NCBI RefSeq assembly: GCF_000966195.1 | Contig: NZ_LAHL01000003.1 | Coordinates: forward strand, 248,001-312,000 | Reading direction: 5' to 3' | Source: Domibacillus robiginosus | GTDB lineage: Bacteria; Bacillota; Bacilli; Bacillales; Domibacillaceae | DNA: 64,000 bases | Shown here: piece by piece, positions 34,240 to 43,718 of the stretch | How positions within the stretch are numbered: the first letter of the stretch is position 1 | How the letters are laid out: the number at the start of each line of letters is the position of its first letter | Position numbers and translations under genes: made by a program | The notes under the pieces: generated by a model | Seen by the model: only the letters and a program-made list of their open reading frames with translations | What the model was told of the DNA's origin: nothing | The model's database searches: none

Positions 34240-35340
34240 ATGGCTGAACTTCAATTAAACAACATTTATAAAGTATATGATGGAAATGTAACGGCGGTAG
34301 AAGATTTTAATCTTCATATTCAAGACAAAGAGTTTATCGTATTCGTTGGCCCGTCTGGCTGCGGAAAATCGACAACACTACGGATGATTGCCGGACTTGA
34401 AGAAATTTCTAAAGGTGATTTCTTTATTGATGACCGCCGCGTAAATGATGTGGCCCCGAAAGATCGCGATATTGCGATGGTTTTCCAGAACTATGCCCTT
34501 TACCCGCATATGACCGTTTATGATAATATGGCATTTGGCTTGAAGCTTCGTAAAATGCCAAAAGAAGAAATCAAGCAGCGTGTTGAAAATGCCGCCCAAA
34601 TTCTTGGCTTGACTGAATACTTGAAGCGGAAGCCAAAAGCCCTTTCAGGTGGTCAGCGCCAGCGTGTTGCTCTGGGCCGTGCGATTGTCCGTGATGCAAA
34701 AGTATTCTTAATGGATGAGCCGCTTTCCAACCTTGATGCAAAGCTTCGGGTACAAATGCGTTCAGAAATTATTAAACTGCACCAGCGTTTGCAAACAACG
34801 ACGATTTACGTAACGCACGATCAAACAGAAGCGTTAACAATGGCGACACGGATCGTCGTTATGAAGGCCGGTAAAATCATGCAGATCGGTTCGCCGAAGG
34901 AAGTATATGAAAATCCAGAGAATGCATTCGTGGCAGGCTTTATTGGATCACCACCAATGAACTTCTTTAATGCAGAGCTTGGTAATGGCTTTGTTAAAAT
35001 TGGAGCGCAGTCGCTTGATGTGCCCGAAGGAAAAATGCGTTACCTGCGTGACCAGGGCTATGTAGGAAAGCAAATTATCCTCGGCGTTCGTCCGGAAGAT
35101 ATTCATGATGAATTGATTTTCCTAGAAGCTTCCCAGCAATCTGCGTTCGATGCAACAGTATCCGTATCGGAGCTTCTCGGTGCAGAAATTATGGTGTATT
35201 CGGATATTGAAGGACAGAACTTTGTGGCACGTCTTGACTCACGCCTTGATATTGCAGCAGGTGAAAAGCTGCAGCTTGCTTTTGATATGAACAAAGCCCA
35301 CTTCTTTGACGCTGCGTCAGAAGTACGGATTCGCCCATAA
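34240..35340 (+). CDS. msmX: Multi-sugar ABC transporter ATP-binding protein (MsmX/UgpC type)
   Basis: 366 residues. Walker A GPSGCGKSTT, Q-loop MVFQNYALYPHM, signature LSGGQRQRVALGRA, Walker B VFLMDEP, H-loop VTHDQTEA, and the C-terminal OB-type regulatory domain (VRPEDIHDE). In B. subtilis MsmX energises several oligosaccharide importers, including those for galactan and rhamnogalacturonan products. The importer at 23521-26578 lacks its own ATPase, so this is the expected partner. Preceded by a perfect cre site and AGGAGG; followed by a terminator. Confidence 0.93.
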   Translation: MAELQLNNIYKVYDGNVTAVEDFNLHIQDKEFIVFVGPSGCGKSTTLRMIAGLEEISKGDFFIDDRRVNDVAPKDRDIAMVFQNYALYPHMTVYDNMAFGLKLRKMPKEEIKQRVENAAQILGLTEYLKRKPKALSGGQRQRVALGRAIVRDAKVFLMDEPLSNLDAKLRVQMRSEIIKLHQRLQTTTIYVTHDQTEALTMATRIVVMKAGKIMQIGSPKEVYENPENAFVAGFIGSPPMNFFNAELGNGFVKIGAQSLDVPEGKMRYLRDQGYVGKQIILGVRPEDIHDELIFLEASQQSAFDATVSVSELLGAEIMVYSDIEGQNFVARLDSRLDIAAGEKLQLAFDMNKAHFFDAASEVRIRP

Positions 35341-35349
35341 CAATTTTGC

Positions 35350-35381
35350 AGCAGGGAGCGGAAGATGCTTCCTGCTTTTTT
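35350..35381 (+). terminator. Terminator after msmX
   Basis: AGCAGGGAGC/GCTTCCTGCT-type stem then TTTTTT. Confidence 0.8.
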
Positions 35382-35846
35382 ACTTTGAAGGATTATGATA
35401 CATATGAAAAAGCAGCTTATTTTATTTGTTAGCCCGCTTTTATCACATTACCAGCTGCATAGTTCTTGTTTTACCTGATCAATTCGGTAGAACAAAAGGA
35501 TGAAAAATAAGAAAAAATATTTAAAAAAGCGGTTTCATTTTGAGAAGAGCGGGTATTGTATCACTACAGAGGCAGCCAAATGGAAGCTCCAAAGGCATTG
35601 AAAGCATCCAGATCGGGTGATCGGATGAAAAAATGATTGGAATAGCCTTTGTTCCATCAAGAGTGAATAAGCAAATTTGTATTCACGCTGGTGCACTCTG
35701 TACAGGATGAATGATTTGCTTAAAGCGGCGAAGCTTTGAAAACCGCCGGCCGAATCCATTTAGCGGTTCCTGCGAATAGGCAGAGTAGACTGCTGAATAT
35801 AAGCAGATCTTCTCCAGCAAATTTCCACTTCAGAACGGGAATGGAA
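35382..35846. other. Gene-free intergenic region
   Basis: About 465 bases with no coding frame I can support. A 24-codon frame at 35404 lacks a convincing ribosome site. Local GC-rich inverted segments (for example around 35725-35770) hint at RNA structure, but no known riboswitch or small RNA was recognised. Confidence 0.5.
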
Positions 35847-35882
35847 GAAGCCTATGCCGGGAGTCTGGCGCAGGCTTTTTTC
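35847..35882 (+). terminator. Terminator-like hairpin
   Basis: AAGCCT-TGCC/GGC-AGGCTT stem followed by TTTTTT. It may end a transcript arising in the gene-free region, since msmX already has its own terminator. Confidence 0.7.
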
Positions 35883-35894
35883 ATATTAAACAAA

Positions 35895-35925
35895 TGTGTC
35901 GGCTGAACGCCGGCACGTTTTTTTG
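35895..35925 (+). terminator. Second terminator-like hairpin
   Basis: GTGTCGGC/GCCGGCAC stem followed by GTTTTTTTG, just after the previous one. Confidence 0.7.
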
Positions 35926-35990
35926 TTTGTTGGTGAAAGAAAACAGGGTATAAACAAAAAGAATCAAACAATAAAGGAGCGGTGAAAATA

Positions 35991-36761
35991 ATGAAAACAG
36001 CTGTTATCACAGGTGGTGCTTCTGGTATTGGCAAAGCCGCAGCCCTTCGTCTTGCAGCGGATGGAGCAGCAATCAGCCTCGTTGATGTGAACGCCGAACG
36101 ACTAAGCATTACAGCTGAAGAGATTCGTCTTGCTGGTGGAGAAGTGATGGTGTTTCATGAAGATATCACAAATGAACAGGGAATGGCCCAGGTCATGAAA
36201 AAAACAGCCGAAGAGTCAGGCGGTATTGACTGTGTATTTGCCAATGGCGGTATTTTAGGCACGGTTTCCCCCATCGAATACTTCTCCAAGGAGGATTGGA
36301 TGAACACGATTGAAAACAATGTGGCGGGTACCTTCGTAACGGTAAAATCAGCTGTTCCTTATATGAAGGAAAAAGGAGGAAGCATTGTGCTAACCAGCTC
36401 CGTCAGCGGCAGCCGCCAGTTTGCACAGGAGGGATTCAGTGCGTACAGTACCTCGAAAGCGGCCATTGCTGCATTTTCTAAAATGGCGGCGCTGGAGCTT
36501 GCTCAGTACGGGATTCGAGTCAACACAATCTGTCCTGGCTCAATTGACACCAATATATTTGAATCAATGGAAGCGTCTGAGCGAACGAATGAAATACAGT
36601 TTCCACTCGACATTCCGAAAAATGCGATTCCCCTTACAAAAAAACCAGGCCAGCCAGAGCAGGTTGCCGGGTTGTTTGCTTTTTTAGTATCGGATGACGC
36701 TGCACATATTACTGGAACAGAAGTGTACGTGGATGGAGCAGAAGCATTAGTAAAAGGGTGA
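35991..36761 (+). CDS. Short-chain dehydrogenase/reductase of the rhamnose region
   Basis: 256 residues, classical SDR: TGGASGIG cofactor motif, the NAG-like ANGG variant, SSVSGS with catalytic Ser, YSTSK with Tyr and Lys, and VNTICPGSIDT. The upstream sequence carries AAACAAA words like those before the rha genes, suggesting the same regulator. Could be a rhamnose or lactaldehyde-type dehydrogenase; no specificity evidence. The usual Asn of NNAG is replaced (ANGG), a mild oddity. Start at 35991 with AAAGGAGC; followed by a terminator. Confidence 0.83.
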   Translation: MKTAVITGGASGIGKAAALRLAADGAAISLVDVNAERLSITAEEIRLAGGEVMVFHEDITNEQGMAQVMKKTAEESGGIDCVFANGGILGTVSPIEYFSKEDWMNTIENNVAGTFVTVKSAVPYMKEKGGSIVLTSSVSGSRQFAQEGFSAYSTSKAAIAAFSKMAALELAQYGIRVNTICPGSIDTNIFESMEASERTNEIQFPLDIPKNAIPLTKKPGQPEQVAGLFAFLVSDDAAHITGTEVYVDGAEALVKG

Positions 36762-36767
36762 GTGTAA

Positions 36768-36803
36768 GCCCCTCAGCTGCTTAAACAGCTGAGGGGTTTT
36801 TTA
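36768..36803 (+). terminator. Terminator after the SDR gene
   Basis: CCCCTCAGCTG/CAGCTGAGGGG perfect stem followed by TTTTTT. Confidence 0.9.
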
Positions 36804-36811
36804 TATTTCAA

Positions 36812-36882
36812 AAGAAATCAAACAAAAAACAAAAAACATATTCAAAAATAAACAAATATATAGTACAATAAAACAAACATAA
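36812..36882 (+). promoter_or_regulatory. Repeated AAACAAA operator region of rhaEW-rhaB-rhaA
   Basis: Contains several AAACAAA words and an 18-base segment, TATTCAAAAATAAACAAA (36839-36856), repeated exactly upstream of rhaM at 42501-42518. TACAAT may be the -10. Direct repeats of this kind are typical DeoR-family sites; the DeoR-type gene at 42913 is the likely binder. Confidence 0.6.
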
Positions 36883-36910
36883 ATAAAGATAAAAGGTGGA
36901 GGGAAACAAG

Positions 36911-38977
36911 ATGGTTAAAAACTTGTGGGATTCAAACGAAGCGGCATCAAAATCAGGCGTTGAAGAGCTGGTTTACCGTTCTAATTTAATTGGCTCCGAC
37001 CGGGCAGTATGTAACTGGGGCGGCGGCAATACATCAATGAAAACAGTAGAAAAAGATTTTCGCGGCCGCGATGTAGAAGTTATGTGGGTAAAAGGAAGCG
37101 GCTCCGATTTAGCGACGATGAAAGCAGGTAACTTCACCGGCCTGAACCTGGAGGATATCCGCCCCCTTATTGAACGTGATGAAATGCCGGATGCGGAAAT
37201 GGTTGAATACTTAACGCACTGCATGATTAACAGCGCACACCCACGTATGTCGATTGAAACATTGCTGCATGCTTTTCTTCCATTTAAGCATGTGGATCAT
37301 ACACATCCAGATGCAATTATCAGCCTTTGCTGCGCGGACAATGGAAGAGAAATTGCTCAAGAAATTTACGGAGACCGTTACGTATGGGTTCCTTACGTAC
37401 GACCGGGCTTTACATTATCAAAAATGATTGCGGAAGGCGTAAAAAACAATCCAAACGCTGAGTTGGTACTAATGGAAAAACACGGGCTCGTTACATGGGG
37501 AGACACATCGGAAGAAGCGTACAACCAAACAATCAATATCATCAATGAAGCAGAAAGCTATATCCAAAACAAACAAAAAGAAACAGAAGTATTTGGCGGC
37601 CAGGCGTATCAGTCACTGCCACAGGAAGAGCGTGAGCAAGTACTCGCAGCGGTTATGCCGATCATTCGTGGCGCTGTTAGTGACGAAAAGAAAATGATCC
37701 TTACGTATGACGATGCAGAAGACGTACTCGAATTTGTAAACAGCCATGATGCCGGCACTCTTTCACAGATAGGTGCAGCCTGCCCGGATCACCTCGTTCA
37801 TACAAAAATGAAACCTTTGTATATCGACTGGGATCCGCAAAATGGTTCAACGGAGGACTTGATTGATCGTGTAAAAGCAGGAGTTGAGCAATTTAAAGCC
37901 GAATATAAGGAGTACTTCGAACGCAACAAAAACGAAGGTGATGTGATGTTTGAAGCGGCGCCGCGAGTAACACTTATTCCAGGTGTTGGCATGATAAACT
38001 CAGGTAAAAACATTACGATGGCTAATGTAAGTGGAGCTCTTTACCACCGGGCCATCTCTGTAATGAAAGGGTCAACAGCGCTTGGCCAGTTTGTTTCTCT
38101 CAGTGAAAACGAGTCTTATAATGTAGAATACTGGCCGCTTGAATTATACAAATTGTCATTGGCACCGGCTGAAGCAGAATTTTCTCGCAAAGTTGCTTTT
38201 ATTACAGGCGGAGCCGGCGGAATCGGAAGCGCAACAGCGCGCCGTTTAGTATCTGAAGGTGCTCACGTTGTGCTGGCTGACTTAAACCTTGAAGGCGCAG
38301 AAAAAGTTGCGGCCGATATCAATGAACAATACGGGGAACAGCGTGCCATTGCAGTCCAAATGGATGTGACGAGCGAAGAGCAGGTGCAGGCGGCATTTGC
38401 CAGAGCGGCAGTGACATTTGGCGGGGTGGATTCAATTGTAAATAACGCCGGACTTGCCACATCAAGTCCGTTTGATGAAACATCCTTAAAAGAATGGAAT
38501 TTAAACATGAATGTGCTTGGCACAGGCTACTTCCTTGTTGCCCGTGAGGCGTTTAAGCAAATGAAGCAGCAGGGCATTGGCGGCAACATGGTATTCGTCG
38601 GCTCGAAAAACTCGGTGTATGCCGGTAAAAATGCATCGGCCTACAGCTCCGTTAAAGCATTAGAAACGCATTTAGCCCGCTGCATTGCTGCAGAAGGCGG
38701 TGAGTTTGGCATCCGTGTAAACTCCGTGCTTCCGGATGCGGTACTGCAGGGCTCAGCGATTTGGGGATCCAACTGGCGCAACGAGCGTGCGGCAGCGTAT
38801 GGCATTGAACCAGATCAGCTCGAGGACCATTACAAAAAGCGGACAACGCTTTTAGTGAATATTTATCCGTCTGATATTGCTGAATCCATTGCGTTTTTCG
38901 CATCATCCAAAGCGGACAAAACAACAGGCTGCATGATCACTGTGGACGGTGGTGTACCAGCGGCATTTACACGATAA
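36911..38977 (+). CDS. rhaEW: Bifunctional rhamnulose-1-phosphate aldolase/lactaldehyde dehydrogenase
   Basis: 688 residues, two enzymes in one chain. The N-terminal class II aldolase part (about 1-420) has GGGNTSMKT, KGSGSDLA, HPRMSIETLLHAF, DHTHPDAI and MEKHGLVTWG. The C-terminal SDR part (about 435-688) has ITGGAGGIG, NNAG and YSSVK. This fusion cleaves L-rhamnulose 1-phosphate to dihydroxyacetone phosphate and L-lactaldehyde and oxidises the aldehyde. First gene of the rhaEW-rhaB-rhaA operon. ATG 36911 follows AGGTGGAGGG. Confidence 0.92.
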   Translation: MVKNLWDSNEAASKSGVEELVYRSNLIGSDRAVCNWGGGNTSMKTVEKDFRGRDVEVMWVKGSGSDLATMKAGNFTGLNLEDIRPLIERDEMPDAEMVEYLTHCMINSAHPRMSIETLLHAFLPFKHVDHTHPDAIISLCCADNGREIAQEIYGDRYVWVPYVRPGFTLSKMIAEGVKNNPNAELVLMEKHGLVTWGDTSEEAYNQTINIINEAESYIQNKQKETEVFGGQAYQSLPQEEREQVLAAVMPIIRGAVSDEKKMILTYDDAEDVLEFVNSHDAGTLSQIGAACPDHLVHTKMKPLYIDWDPQNGSTEDLIDRVKAGVEQFKAEYKEYFERNKNEGDVMFEAAPRVTLIPGVGMINSGKNITMANVSGALYHRAISVMKGSTALGQFVSLSENESYNVEYWPLELYKLSLAPAEAEFSRKVAFITGGAGGIGSATARRLVSEGAHVVLADLNLEGAEKVAADINEQYGEQRAIAVQMDVTSEEQVQAAFARAAVTFGGVDSIVNNAGLATSSPFDETSLKEWNLNMNVLGTGYFLVAREAFKQMKQQGIGGNMVFVGSKNSVYAGKNASAYSSVKALETHLARCIAAEGGEFGIRVNSVLPDAVLQGSAIWGSNWRNERAAAYGIEPDQLEDHYKKRTTLLVNIYPSDIAESIAFFASSKADKTTGCMITVDGGVPAAFTR

Positions 38978-38994
38978 GGGCGATCTGTAAGCAT

Positions 38995-39028
38995 GGAACG
39001 GTTTTGGGCTGCCGGCCAGAGCCGTTCC
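38995..39028 (+). other. Intra-operon hairpin between rhaEW and rhaB
   Basis: GGAACGG/CCGTTCC stem without a T-run; possible mRNA processing or stability element. Confidence 0.4.
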
Positions 39029-39060
39029 TCTGTTTATAAGAGGTAAGGGAGTGAACAGAA

Positions 39061-40515
39061 ATGGCGCATATTGCGGTAGACATCGGTGCATCAAGTGGCC
39101 GCCTTGTCGTCGGTGAAATCAAAAGCGGAAAGCTGGTCATAGAAGAAATTCACCGGTTTGCCAACGGTTTTGTAGAAAAGAATGGAACATGTTACTGGGA
39201 TATCAACCACTTGCTACATGAAATTGTAAAAGGACTCGCTGAAGCGAAAAAGCAGGGCTATCAATCGGTTACCGTTGGTGTTGATACGTGGGCGGTTGAT
39301 TACGTTCTCGTTGATGAAAACGGTAACCGCTTGCAAGAAGTAGTGGCATACCGGGACAGCCGAACAGACGGAACGATAGAGAAAGTAAGCCAGCATATTG
39401 ATAAAAAAGAGATTTACCAAAAAACCGGGGTCCAATTTTTATCGTTTAATACGCTGTATCAATTGTATGAAGAGGACAAGGAGCTGCTGCAAAAAGCAAA
39501 GCACATTTTGCTCGTACCGGATTATCTCGGCTATTGCCTGACGGGGCGTGCCGTTACAGAAGTAACCAATGCCTCCACGATGCAGATGCTGAATGTGAAA
39601 ACACGTGATTTTGACCAGGACCTGCTAAATCTTTTATCTCTTAAAAGAAGTCAGTTTCCGCCGTTTGCAGAGCCGGGCGAGGAGCTTGGCCCTCTTTTGG
39701 CGGAGCGTTTTCCAGATGTGGATCTGCCGGAGTGCCGGGTCATGACCGTAGCCTCGCATGACACAGCGTCTGCAATAGCCGGTACACCGGGGCAGGGCGA
39801 AAACTGGGCGTACTTAAGCAGCGGTACATGGTCGCTGCTTGGCATTGAGTCAGCCGACCCAGTCGTTAGCGAGCTGTCTCTTGAGGATAATTACACGAAT
39901 GAGTGGGGCGTTTTTGGCACCTACCGCTTTTTAAAAAATATTATGGGCATGTGGATTATGCAGGAAGTGCGCCGTCATCTGCCGGTTGATTTCACATTTG
40001 CGGAATTTGTAGATGAAGCAAGGAATGTGGAACACTTTCGCCAGTTTGTCGACTTAAATGATGACCGCTTCTTAAACCCGTCCAACATGGTTAAAGAAAT
40101 CCAGGCGTACTGTCAGGAAACAAACCAGCCGGTTCCAGAAACAGCGGGTGAGCTGGCCGCCTGTGTATATGATAACCTTGCCATTATTTACGCGATGGCC
40201 ATCAGGGGATTAGAAACGATGACCGGGCAGGCCATTGACCGCCTTCACATTGTCGGGGGAGGAGCAAACAATGCTCTTTTAAACCAGCTGACAGCCGATA
40301 TGAGCGGCAAAACCGTTTATGCCGGACCGTTCGAAGCAACAGCAGTCGGTAATATAATGATGCAGATGATTGCATCGGGCGACATCGGCAGTCTTGAGGA
40401 AGGCAGAGAATTAATCCGGCATTCTTTTCCGCTTCAATCCTTTGTGCCAAAAGAACAGCAGGCAGCAAAACGAATCGAACAGTTTGATCAACATCGGAAG
40501 GGTGAAAAAGTATGA
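39061..40515 (+). CDS. rhaB: L-rhamnulokinase
   Basis: 484 residues, FGGY-type kinase: [16 protein letters not shown] at the start, [32 protein letters not shown], and [18 protein letters not shown] in the ATP-binding half. Phosphorylates L-rhamnulose at C1. Its stop overlaps the rhaA start by four bases. Confidence 0.94.
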   Translation: MAHIAVDIGASSGRLVVGEIKSGKLVIEEIHRFANGFVEKNGTCYWDINHLLHEIVKGLAEAKKQGYQSVTVGVDTWAVDYVLVDENGNRLQEVVAYRDSRTDGTIEKVSQHIDKKEIYQKTGVQFLSFNTLYQLYEEDKELLQKAKHILLVPDYLGYCLTGRAVTEVTNASTMQMLNVKTRDFDQDLLNLLSLKRSQFPPFAEPGEELGPLLAERFPDVDLPECRVMTVASHDTASAIAGTPGQGENWAYLSSGTWSLLGIESADPVVSELSLEDNYTNEWGVFGTYRFLKNIMGMWIMQEVRRHLPVDFTFAEFVDEARNVEHFRQFVDLNDDRFLNPSNMVKEIQAYCQETNQPVPETAGELAACVYDNLAIIYAMAIRGLETMTGQAIDRLHIVGGGANNALLNQLTADMSGKTVYAGPFEATAVGNIMMQMIASGDIGSLEEGRELIRHSFPLQSFVPKEQQAAKRIEQFDQHRKGEKV

Positions 40516-41765
40516 ACGTAAACGAACAATACGAAGCAGCAAAGCAAGCCTATGCGAAATGGGGCATCGACGTAGATAACGCAATCGAAACATTAAAAAA
40601 AGTGCCCATCTCTATTCATTGCTGGCAGGGTGATGATATCGGCGGGTTTGAAGTAAATAAAAGCGAGCTGTCCGGCGGCATTGATGTAACCGGTAACTAT
40701 CCGGGCAAAGCGACCACACCGGAAGAGCTGCGGGCGGATCTTGAAAAAGCGCTGTCGCTTATTCCCGGCAAACACCGCGTTAATTTGCATGCTTTGTATG
40801 CAGAAACAAACGGGGAAGCAGTTGATCGCGATCAATTGAAGCCGGAGCATTTTGACAACTGGGTAAAGTGGGCGAAAGAAAATGGACTTGGCCTTGATTT
40901 TAACCCGACGCTTTTCTCACATGAAAAAGCGGCAGATGGCCTGACACTGTCACATCCAGACAAAGAAATCCGTCAGTTTTGGATCGATCATTGCATTGCG
41001 TCCCGCAAAATCGGTGAGCATTTTGGGCGCGAGCTTGGCACCCCGTGTTTAACAAACGTCTGGATTCCGGATGGATACAAAGATATTCCGAGTGATCGTC
41101 TGACGCCGCGTAAAAGATTAAAAGAGTCGTTGGATCAAATTTTTGCAGAAGACATTGATGAACAGTACCATTTAGATGCGGTAGAAAGCAAAGTGTTCGG
41201 CATTGGCTCTGAATCGTATGTGGTAGGGTCTCATGAATTTTACCTCGGCTATGCACTGAAAAACAATAAATTGTGCTTGCTGGACACGGGCCACTACCAT
41301 CCAACTGAAACGGTATCGAATAAAATTTCATCAATGCTGCTGTACTCGGATCGCCTGGCGCTGCATGTGTCACGCCCGGTGCGCTGGGACAGTGACCATG
41401 TCGTGATTTTAGATGATGAGCTTCGCGAAATCGCGCTTGAAATCGTCCGTAATGATGCACTCGATAAAGTGATTATCGGCCTCGACTTTTTTGATGCAAG
41501 CATTAACCGTGTAGCAGCGTGGACGATTGGTACACGCAATATGGTTAAAGCGCTTCTATACGCGCTTCTTGTACCGAATGAGCACTTAAAGCAGCTGCAG
41601 GAGGAAGGAAACTTTACGGACCGTCTTGCCCTGATGGAGGAGTTTAAAACCTACCCATTCGGCGCTGTGTGGGACTACTACTGCGAGCAGATGAACGTAC
41701 CGGTAAGAGAAGCCTGGCTCGATGAAGTAAAACAATATGAAGAAGCAGTCCTATCGAAGCGTTAA
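40512..41765 (+). CDS. rhaA: L-rhamnose isomerase
   Basis: 417 residues of the expected length. [15 protein letters not shown] near the N-terminus, [58 protein letters not shown]. The metal-site Glu, Asp and His residues fall in these segments. Converts L-rhamnose to L-rhamnulose. Last gene of the operon and followed by a terminator. Confidence 0.95.
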   Translation: MNVNEQYEAAKQAYAKWGIDVDNAIETLKKVPISIHCWQGDDIGGFEVNKSELSGGIDVTGNYPGKATTPEELRADLEKALSLIPGKHRVNLHALYAETNGEAVDRDQLKPEHFDNWVKWAKENGLGLDFNPTLFSHEKAADGLTLSHPDKEIRQFWIDHCIASRKIGEHFGRELGTPCLTNVWIPDGYKDIPSDRLTPRKRLKESLDQIFAEDIDEQYHLDAVESKVFGIGSESYVVGSHEFYLGYALKNNKLCLLDTGHYHPTETVSNKISSMLLYSDRLALHVSRPVRWDSDHVVILDDELREIALEIVRNDALDKVIIGLDFFDASINRVAAWTIGTRNMVKALLYALLVPNEHLKQLQEEGNFTDRLALMEEFKTYPFGAVWDYYCEQMNVPVREAWLDEVKQYEEAVLSKR

Positions 41766-41770
41766 CCAAA

Positions 41771-41807
41771 AGAACAAGAGGGTTTATTCAGCCCTCTTGT
41801 TCTTTTG
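41771..41807 (+). terminator. Terminator of the rhaEW-rhaB-rhaA operon
   Basis: GAACAAGAGGG/CCCTCTTGTTC stem then TTTTG. Confidence 0.85.
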
Positions 41808-41835
41808 CATATTTGTTAGGTATATTGGCTTGTGA

Positions 41836-41991
41836 AAAACAGACAGAAGTGACCGAATCAGTTCTTCCAGTCAGTCTGTACCAGCCGTTTCTGAAGAAGC
41901 TTCGGCAAATATTCAGCAGACAGCTGCTTCCTCACAGCAGCTTGCCGGGTCCATCGAACAAGTAGAAGCAAATGCAGATGGGCTTCTTTAG
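41836..41991 (+). pseudogene. Remnant of a methyl-accepting chemotaxis protein
   Basis: One open frame of about 50 codons between stops encodes VSEEASANIQQTAASSQQLA followed by GSIEQVEANA, unmistakably like part of the signalling coiled coil of an MCP. There is no start codon with a ribosome site, no membrane segment and no conserved hairpin tip. The frame ends in TAG. The rest of the gene is absent, so this is a decayed fragment. Confidence 0.65.
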
Positions 41992-42126
41992 TTGTCGGAG
42001 GAATGAGAGAAGACAGTCAAACACTTTACACTTTAAGCTCCACAGTCAGTATATTTTTGGTGCATATCTCCTTGCGAAACAGGGAATAAAACGATTGAAC
42101 GGAAAAAAGGAAGGTGTGTAGAGAAT

Positions 42127-42432
42127 ATGTACGAACATTTAGTCTCTTTCAAGTTTAAAGAAGAAGTGACAAAGGAAAAGCAGCAGGAGCTTGCGCTGCA
42201 GCTGTTAAAGTTCCAGGGGGAGATCCCAGGTGTCATGAAAGTAACAGCTGGTGTGAACGCAACGGAGGAAGTGGAAAATATTCATGGATATACACTGGGG
42301 CTGCATGTGACGTTTAAAGACAAGGAATCACTGGATGGCTACCAGACACATCCACTGCATGAAGAATTCGTTTCTGCTATTGAAGGGTTAATAGACAACG
42401 TAATCGTCATCGATTATGAGGTTGCCTGGTAA
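42127..42432 (+). CDS. Dabb-family (stress-responsive alpha/beta barrel) protein
   Basis: 101 residues starting MYEHLVSFKFKEEVTKEK, with IPGVMKVTAGVNAT and YQTHPLHEEF, the pattern of small dimeric Dabb proteins. The biochemical role of bacterial members is mostly unknown. It stands alone between the rha operon and rhaM, with a ribosome site AAGGAAGG and a private terminator. Confidence 0.85.
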   Translation: MYEHLVSFKFKEEVTKEKQQELALQLLKFQGEIPGVMKVTAGVNATEEVENIHGYTLGLHVTFKDKESLDGYQTHPLHEEFVSAIEGLIDNVIVIDYEVAW

Positions 42433-42455
42433 AAGTACAATGAGAAAAGGTAAGA

Positions 42456-42493
42456 AAACCAGACTTTTTTTAAAAAGTCTGGTTTTTTGTTTT
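42456..42493 (+). terminator. Terminator after the Dabb gene
   Basis: AAACCAGACTTTTT/AAAAAGTCTGGTTT stem followed by TTTGTTTT. Confidence 0.85.
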
Positions 42494-42500
42494 GAAAGGG

Positions 42501-42541
42501 TATTCAAAAATAAACAAAAATAAGTTATGATTAAACAAAAA
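42501..42541 (+). promoter_or_regulatory. DeoR-type operator region of rhaM
   Basis: TATTCAAAAATAAACAAA identical to the segment before rhaEW, then a second AAACAAA 16 bases on. TTATGAT between them may be the -10. Confidence 0.6.
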
Positions 42542-42558
42542 GAAACGGAGTGTGGAAG

Positions 42559-42873
42559 ATGATTCGCAAAGCAACTGTAATGACGGTGTACAAGGACCAA
42601 TATGATGAGTATAGACGGCGCCATGATGAGATTTGGCCGGAGCTGGCGGAAGAGCTTCGAGCACATGGAGCACGAAATTACTCTATTTTTTTAGAAGAAG
42701 CAACGGGCAAGCTGTTTGCGTATGTGGAAATTGAAAGCGAAGAAAAGTGGGCACAAATGGCAGATACGGATGTCTGCCAGCGGTGGTGGGCGTTCATGGA
42801 ACCAATTATGGAAACAAACCCGGACAACAGCCCGGTGGCGGTGGAGCTGAAAGACGTTTTTTATTTGGCATGA
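42559..42873 (+). CDS. rhaM: L-rhamnose mutarotase
   Basis: 104 residues, the family's normal size: [12 protein letters not shown] with the catalytic His, [32 protein letters not shown]. Interconverts alpha and beta anomers of L-rhamnose before isomerisation. Start ATG 42559; transcribed with the DeoR-type gene 39 bases downstream. Confidence 0.93.
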   Translation: MIRKATVMTVYKDQYDEYRRRHDEIWPELAEELRAHGARNYSIFLEEATGKLFAYVEIESEEKWAQMADTDVCQRWWAFMEPIMETNPDNSPVAVELKDVFYLA

Positions 42874-42912
42874 TAAAATGAACAAAAACAAACAAAGGTC
42901 AGGTGCAAAAGG

Positions 42913-43674
42913 ATGCTGGTAGCAGAAAGACATCAAAAAATTGTGGAGCTGGTAAATGAGCGGGCAAGCATACGCGTATCAGAGCTGAGTGATATTTTTT
43001 CTGTCACGGAAGAAACAATTCGCCGTGATCTTGAAAAGCTGGAGCGGGAAGGCAAGCTGCAAAGGAGCCACGGCGGTGCGGTCAGCCTTCAGGACGAAGA
43101 ATCGGAAGTGCATTTTTCTGAGCGAGTGATTACTAATGTACAGGAGAAAAAAGCAATCGCCTATGAAGCGGCCAGGCGGGTGCAGGAAGGCGACCGGATC
43201 ATTTTAGATGCGAGTACAACAGCATGGTATATGGCAAAGGCACTGCCAAATATGACATTGACGGTTATTACGAATTCGATGAAAGTGGTCATGGAGCTCA
43301 GTAAAAAAGAGCGGATTAATGTGATTTCCACCGGAGGAATTCTTCTGCCAAAATCTCTTTCGTTTGTAGGCCCGCTGGCAGAACGCTCTCTTGACTTGTA
43401 CCATGTAAATAAAACCTTTTTGTCATGCAAAGGGGTTCATCTAGAAGCGGGGCTGAGTGACTCAAATGAGCAACAGGCGCTTTTAAAAAAGAAAATGATG
43501 GAGCAGTCGGATGAAGTGTTTTTAATGGCTGACTCGAGCAAATTTGGCAAGCGTGCTTTTTCATCGATCGGTCCGCCCACCGGCATCCATAAAGTGATCA
43601 CGGACAGCGGTATCGATGACACGACGAAAAAAGGATTGGACGAGCGGCAAATCAGCGTTGCCCTGGTTGAATAA
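42913..43674 (+). CDS. rhaR: DeoR/GlpR-family regulator of the rhamnose genes
   Basis: 253 residues. DeoR helix-turn-helix (IVELVNERASIRVSELSDIF, VTEETIRRDLEKLEREGKL, RSHGGAV) and a DeoR sensor domain with ITNSMKVVMEL, FLSCKGV and MADSSKFG. Sensor domains of this type bind phosphorylated sugars; rhamnulose 1-phosphate is a likely ligand. Adjacent rhaM and the AAACAAA-rich sites before rhaEW, rhaM and this gene itself support assignment as the rha repressor. Name assigned by context. Confidence 0.87.
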   Translation: MLVAERHQKIVELVNERASIRVSELSDIFSVTEETIRRDLEKLEREGKLQRSHGGAVSLQDEESEVHFSERVITNVQEKKAIAYEAARRVQEGDRIILDASTTAWYMAKALPNMTLTVITNSMKVVMELSKKERINVISTGGILLPKSLSFVGPLAERSLDLYHVNKTFLSCKGVHLEAGLSDSNEQQALLKKKMMEQSDEVFLMADSSKFGKRAFSSIGPPTGIHKVITDSGIDDTTKKGLDERQISVALVE

Positions 43675-43675
43675 A

Positions 43676-43714
43676 TGCAAAAGCCTGCTTTCGTAAAGAA
43701 AGCAGGCTTTTGCA
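43676..43714. terminator. Bidirectional terminator between rhaR and the TerC gene
   Basis: TGCAAAAGCCTGCTTTC/GAAAGCAGGCTTTTGCA long perfect stem between two convergent genes. Confidence 0.9.
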
Positions 43715-43718
43715 TACA

